From an uncultured Collinsella sp. (GTDB lineage: Bacteria; Actinomycetota; Coriobacteriia; Coriobacteriales; Coriobacteriaceae), in contig CABUTL010000034.1 of the NCBI GenBank assembly GCA_902494375.1, forward strand, positions 1-8,933: 8,933 nucleotides of DNA, given 5' to 3'. Within the stretch, counting starts at the first letter, position 1. Each line of letters starts with the position of its first letter. The notes under the pieces were generated by a model, which saw only the letters and a program-made list of their open reading frames with translations, had not been told where the DNA came from and searched no databases. Both the position numbers and the translations under genes were made by a program. Positions 5,387-8,933 of the stretch are shown here, piece after piece.

Positions 5387-6709
5387 ATGGCCTTCGAGAG
5401 CGTTAACTATCAGTGCCCCGCATGTGGCGGCCCACTGCATTTTGCCAGCGCCGAGCAAAAGCTCGTCTGCGACTACTGCGACTCGCGCTTTGAGGTCGAA
5501 GAAGTCGAGGCCCTCTATCGCGAGCGCCAGGACAAGGCCGATGCCAAAGCCGATGCGGCAGCCGCAACGCCCAAGCCCGCCGCCGACGACACGGTGCAGG
5601 AGCTCGCCCAAAACGCCGGCTACATCTGCTCGTCGTGCGGTGCCGAGCTGATTTCGGACGGCACCGTCGCCGTCTCCACCTGCCCGTACTGCGGCAACTC
5701 TGCCGTGGCACCCGGCCAGCTCTCGGGCGATTTCTCCCCCGACCTGGTGATTCCGTTCAAGCTCGGGCGCGACGACGTCATGGCCGCACTCAAGGAGCAC
5801 TACAAGGGCAAGATCTTGCTGCCCAAGAGCTTTGTCACCGGTAACCACATCGACGAGGTCCAAGGCGTCTACGTGCCGTTTTGGCTCTACGGTGCCCATG
5901 TGGACGGCGAAGTGTACTTTGACGCGACCAACGAGACCGTGACCGAGGAATCCGACCGCACCGTCACGACCACCGACCACTACGACGCCTACCGCAAGGG
6001 CAATATCTCGTTTAAGCGCGTGCCCGTCGACGGATCGTCCAAGATGCCCGACGGCCACATGGACGCCATCGAGCCGTTTGATTACGACGCGCTGCGTCCG
6101 TTCTCGGTCGCGTATATGCCCGGCTACATCGCCAACCGCTACGACGAGGATTGCGAAACCTGCAAGGCGCGCGCTGAGCGTCGTATGGAAGAAAGTACGA
6201 TTTCGGCCCTGCGCGAGACCGTCGTCGACGAATACGACGACGCCACGGTCGAAAGCAAGCAGCTCGACTACACCTGGGAAGACAGCGACTACGCCCTGTT
6301 CCCCGTCTGGATGCTCTCCACCTCATGGAACGGCAAGAGCTACCTGTTTGCCATGAACGGTCAGACCGGCCGCTTGGTCGGCGAGCTCCCCTGCTCCAAG
6401 CCCAAGCTCGCCATCGCCTCGGTGCTGTTCTTTGTGATCGGATTTATCCTCTCCCAGATTCTCTTTATGGGGGAATACGCCTTCGATCCGGATTACCTCA
6501 CCTTTGATATCGAGGGCATCCTCATCAACATCATCGCGCCGCTGATCATCGTGATTATCGGAGACGTGCTACTGGTAGGCCAGCTCAAGACGGCCAACGA
6601 AGCAACCTGTGCCGATGAGTATTGTGGCGAGCTCGACCTGACCGAGAAACACGACACCTTCAGCCACACCGAGACCACCGTTGTCATGAAAGACGACAAG
6701 GACGACTAA
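5387..6709 (+). CDS. TFIIB-type double zinc-ribbon membrane protein (YdjG-like)
   Basis: A 440-aa protein with two N-terminal zinc ribbons: C10, C13, C28, C31 (CPACGG, CDYCDSRF) and C81, C84, C99, C102 (CSSCGAEL, CPYCGNSA). An Ala/Lys/Asp-rich linker separates them. The large middle domain (about 115-335) contains VIPFKLGRDDV, GVYVPFWLYGAHVDG and ALFPVWMLSTSWNGKSYLFA, the conserved stretch of proteins often labelled TFIIB-type zinc-ribbon or, misleadingly, PriA-like. Two hydrophobic helices close it (about 341-362 and 378-398), followed by an acidic tail. The likely topology is zinc ribbons and main domain in the cytoplasm with a C-terminal membrane anchor. B. subtilis YdjG, which helps hold the SPFH protein YdjI at the membrane, is the closest role I know; equivalence is inferred. 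AAGGA precedes the ATG. The SPFH gene follows after 48 bp. Confidence 0.8.
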   Translation: MAFESVNYQCPACGGPLHFASAEQKLVCDYCDSRFEVEEVEALYRERQDKADAKADAAAATPKPAADDTVQELAQNAGYICSSCGAELISDGTVAVSTCPYCGNSAVAPGQLSGDFSPDLVIPFKLGRDDVMAALKEHYKGKILLPKSFVTGNHIDEVQGVYVPFWLYGAHVDGEVYFDATNETVTEESDRTVTTTDHYDAYRKGNISFKRVPVDGSSKMPDGHMDAIEPFDYDALRPFSVAYMPGYIANRYDEDCETCKARAERRMEESTISALRETVVDEYDDATVESKQLDYTWEDSDYALFPVWMLSTSWNGKSYLFAMNGQTGRLVGELPCSKPKLAIASVLFFVIGFILSQILFMGEYAFDPDYLTFDIEGILINIIAPLIIVIIGDVLLVGQLKTANEATCADEYCGELDLTEKHDTFSHTETTVVMKDDKDD

Positions 6710-6757
6710 GCAATCCAACCAATACCACCCGGCCTTTGACGAGAAAGGAAGATCACC

Positions 6758-7999
6758 ATGGGACTCTTGAAAGCTGGATTGGGAGCTGCCGGCGGCGTCA
6801 TGGCCGACCAGTGGAAGGAATTTATCTACTGCGAATCGATGCCTGCTGACGTCTTGGCCTGCAAGGGCAGCAAACGCACCGGTGGCCGCAGCTCCAACAC
6901 GCGCGGAGAGGACAACGTCATCTCCAACGGCTCGGTCATCGCCGTCAACGACGGACAGGGCATGCTCGTGGTGCAAAACGGCAAGATCATCGAAGTCGCG
7001 CTGGAGCCCGGTGAGTTCGTCTTCGACACCGGCAGCGAGCCGAGCGTCTTTAGCGGCAACCTGGGCGATTCCATCAAGGAGACCTTCGCCAATATCGGCA
7101 GCCGTTTTACCTTTGGCGGCGATGCAGGCAAGGACCAGCGCGTCTACTTCATCAACACCAAGGAGATTATCGGCAACAAGTACGGCACCGCCTCGCCCGT
7201 GCCCTTCCGCGTGGTCGATAACAACATTGGCCTGGACGTCGACATCTCCGTGCGCTGCAACGGCGAGTATTCGTACCGCATTACCAACCCGCTGCTGTTC
7301 TACACCAACGTATGCGGCAACGTGACCGATAGCTATACGCGCGACAAGATCGACAGCCAGCTTAAGTCCGAGCTGCTCACCGCTCTGCAACCCGCCTTTG
7401 CCAAGATCTCGGAGATGGGCATCCGCTACAGCGCCATCCCCGGCCACACCACCGAGCTCGCCCGCGCGCTCAACGAGGTCCTCTCGGCCGACTGGCGTGA
7501 CCTGCGCGGTGTCGAGATCGTGAGCTTTGGCGTCAACTCCATCGCCGCCTCGCAAGAAGACGAGCAGATGATCAAGGACCTGCAGAAGGCCGCGGTCATG
7601 CGCGATCCCACCATGGCGGCAGCCAACATTGCCAGCGCCCAGAGCGACGCAATGCGCGCGGCAGCCGCCAACCCCAACGGCGCGATGGCAGGCTTTATGG
7701 GCATGGGCATGGCAGGTGGCATGGGCGGCATGAACGCCAGCCAGCTGTTCGCCGCCGGCCAGGCACAGCAGCAGACCGCTCCGCAGCCGGCTCCGGCTCC
7801 CGCCCCCGCACCGGCACCCACCGCCGCACCTGCGGCCGGCGCATGGACCTGCAGCTGCGGCGCCACCAACACCGGCAAGTTCTGCTCCGAGTGCGGTAGT
7901 CCCGCACCCGCCCCGGCACCGGCCAAGTGGTTCTGCCCCAACTGCGGCAGCGAAAACGGCGGCAAGTTCTGCAGCAACTGCGGAACGCCCCGGCCCTAG
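6758..7999 (+). CDS. SPFH/band-7 domain protein with two C-terminal zinc ribbons (YdjI / virion-core-protein-like)
   Basis: A 413-aa flotillin-related scaffold protein. The SPFH core (about 20-275) shows VIAVNDGQGMLVVQNGKIIE, EPGEFVFDT and PVPFRVVDNNIGLDVDISVR, as in COG4260 proteins. Then come a helical stretch (EDEQMIKDLQKAA), a Gly/Met-rich patch (about 308-322), a Pro-Ala linker, and two zinc ribbons: C365, C367, C376, C379 and C393, C396, C405, C408. The first has CxC in place of the usual CxxC. No membrane helix is visible, so it should depend on a partner for membrane binding, plausibly the preceding two-TM zinc-ribbon protein. Relatives such as B. subtilis YdjI are linked to PspA-type envelope stress; no pspA is present here. 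GGAAG precedes the ATG. Confidence 0.85.
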   Translation: MGLLKAGLGAAGGVMADQWKEFIYCESMPADVLACKGSKRTGGRSSNTRGEDNVISNGSVIAVNDGQGMLVVQNGKIIEVALEPGEFVFDTGSEPSVFSGNLGDSIKETFANIGSRFTFGGDAGKDQRVYFINTKEIIGNKYGTASPVPFRVVDNNIGLDVDISVRCNGEYSYRITNPLLFYTNVCGNVTDSYTRDKIDSQLKSELLTALQPAFAKISEMGIRYSAIPGHTTELARALNEVLSADWRDLRGVEIVSFGVNSIAASQEDEQMIKDLQKAAVMRDPTMAAANIASAQSDAMRAAAANPNGAMAGFMGMGMAGGMGGMNASQLFAAGQAQQQTAPQPAPAPAPAPAPTAAPAAGAWTCSCGATNTGKFCSECGSPAPAPAPAKWFCPNCGSENGGKFCSNCGTPRP

Positions 8000-8018
8000 C
8001 CCCTCTATCTGGTAATTG

Positions 8019-8040
8019 GCGGGGGATCCGCCACCCCCGC
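8019..8040 (+). terminator. GC-rich hairpin between the SPFH and lipoprotein genes
   Basis: GCGGGGG (8019-8025) and CCCCCGC (8034-8040) form a perfect 7-bp stem with an 8-nt loop, followed by ATTTGCTTCT. An alternative fold GGCGG (8018-8022) / CCGCC (8028-8032) uses the same bases. It could terminate part of the transcripts or set the ratio of lipoprotein to upstream products. Confidence 0.45.
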
Positions 8041-8079
8041 ATTTGCTTCTATGGGTTTCGTTCGATAAAGGAGGACACC

Positions 8080-8922
8080 ATGAAGACAACGTTCAAAAAG
8101 TCCGTACTCGCATTTCTAACATGCGTCCTGGCGCTCGCCTTTGCCCTGACGGGCTGCAGCGGCGGCGGCAAAGACCCCAAGGCCAACTTCGTCGGCAGCT
8201 GGCAGTACTCGGGTGGAACCTTGGATGGCGAAGAGCTCACCGATGAGTACATGGATATGCTCAAGGGGTGGGGCCTCAACTGCGTCCTGATCCTCGACGA
8301 GGACGGCACAGGCGTCCTCGATATGTTCCTTGAGGTCGCCGACCTGAAATGGGAAGCCAAGGACGCCACCACCGTAACGATCACCGCCGAAGATGAGTCG
8401 CACGACCTGAAGCTCAAGGACGACAAGCTCGTCCTTGAGGTGGAAGGCGACAAGCTTATCTTCACCAAGTCCGACAAGGATCTGTCCGGCACGGTGAAGA
8501 AGGATCGCGAGGCGGCCGAGAAGGAAGAAGAGGTCGATGAGGCCGTCGAAGACGACGACGTCCAGAGTGTCGAAATCTCCCCCGCCGTCACCGTCGCCGA
8601 TGACGATCTGTGCACCATCACCATCACCGAGAAATTCAAGGACGACTGGGGCGACATCGGCTTTGTCGTCAACATCACCAACAAGAGCGACAAGGACCTG
8701 ACCTTCTACGCTCCCTCCGGCAAGACCAACGTCAACGGCACTATGAAGGAACCCTGGTTCTCGGCTAACCTGATGCCCGGCACCAGCGCCACCGAGGAAT
8801 TCACGTTCTCGAGCGGCGAGCTTGACAGCCTTGACGACCTGGTCAACACGACCATCGGCATCGACGCCTACCTGACCGATTCCTACGAGGACGTCGCCTC
8901 CTACAGCGCAACCATCGCGTAG
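8080..8922 (+). CDS. Acidic secreted lipoprotein, two beta-rich domains
   Basis: A 280-aa protein with a lipoprotein signal: basic MKTTFKK, a hydrophobic core, and lipobox ALTGC with Cys26 as the lipidation site, so it should be anchored on the outer face of the membrane. Domain 1 (about 33-135) begins FVGSWQYSGGTLDG and continues as alternating beta strands, reminiscent of lipocalin-like lipoproteins. A highly charged linker rich in Glu, Asp and Lys (about 138-165) follows. Domain 2 (about 168-280) looks like an Ig-type sandwich (FVVNITNKSDKDLTFYAPSG) similar to DUF4352/DUF5067-style modules. No enzyme motif is seen. I chose the ATG at 8080 because a strong AAAGGAGG lies 5 nt upstream and the signal peptide starts there; the frame stays open 51 codons upstream without meaning. 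It follows the SPFH gene by 80 bp across a hairpin. Confidence 0.8.
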   Translation: MKTTFKKSVLAFLTCVLALAFALTGCSGGGKDPKANFVGSWQYSGGTLDGEELTDEYMDMLKGWGLNCVLILDEDGTGVLDMFLEVADLKWEAKDATTVTITAEDESHDLKLKDDKLVLEVEGDKLIFTKSDKDLSGTVKKDREAAEKEEEVDEAVEDDDVQSVEISPAVTVADDDLCTITITEKFKDDWGDIGFVVNITNKSDKDLTFYAPSGKTNVNGTMKEPWFSANLMPGTSATEEFTFSSGELDSLDDLVNTTIGIDAYLTDSYEDVASYSATIA

Positions 8923-8933
8923 CGACAGACACC

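Noticed and set aside
4691..6058. Long minus-strand open frame (455 codons) opposite the DUF4428 and TFIIB-type genes
   Set aside because: Its Gly/Val/Ala-rich product has no family motif, it has no ribosome binding site, and it mirrors the codon bias of the well-supported genes on the other strand.
7927..8079. Upstream start for the lipoprotein frame inside the SPFH gene
   Set aside because: The extra 51 residues are an out-of-frame reading of the SPFH zinc ribbon and would bury the signal peptide; AAAGGAGG marks the ATG at 8080.
6569..8089. Long minus-strand open frame (506 codons) opposite the SPFH gene
   Set aside because: Low-complexity Gly/Ala/Val product without recognisable domains; explained by GC-rich codon usage of the SPFH gene.

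Overview
This is a GC-rich, densely coding bacterial chromosome segment, probably from a Coriobacteriia actinobacterium such as Collinsella. I infer this from codon bias, from a multi-TM LuxR-type regulator of the kind abundant in that class, and from the style of the intergenic palindromes. No database search was possible.

Layout. (1) 1-515: the 5' end of a glucose-family PTS IIA gene runs off the left edge on the minus strand, with a good promoter. It is divergent from a plus-strand RpiR/MurR-type regulator (516-1370) across a 326-bp gap holding short inverted repeats. (2) 1368-1887: about 520 bp with no gene, almost wholly made of palindromes. These are three copies of a small hairpin with a near-constant 13-nt loop, a terminator-like hairpin, an AT-rich hairpin, an 18-bp-arm hairpin and a 99-bp composite hairpin. 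(3) 1888-4237, minus strand: pyrE (orotate phosphoribosyltransferase), preceded by a regulator with about 12 membrane segments and a C-terminal LuxR-type helix-turn-helix. (4) 4259-4624: promoter of that regulator, then an overlapping tandem array of the same small hairpin family, then an inverted repeat that partly covers the ribosome binding site of the next gene. (5) 4625-8922, plus strand: a four-gene set. It encodes a DUF4428-type zinc-ribbon protein, a TFIIB-type double zinc-ribbon protein with two C-terminal membrane helices, an SPFH/band-7 protein (YdjI/'virion core protein'-like) ending in two zinc ribbons, and an acidic lipoprotein.

How they fit together. The first two genes may form a sugar-uptake and sugar-sensing pair. 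The four-gene set resembles the Bacillus subtilis ydjG-ydjI membrane-stress genes: a zinc-ribbon membrane protein could anchor the SPFH scaffold at the inner face, while the lipoprotein acts on the outside. No PspA is seen in the window, and the role is inferred. The two most unusual signals are the hairpin family, whose stems vary while the loop is conserved, and this zinc-ribbon/SPFH/lipoprotein cassette.
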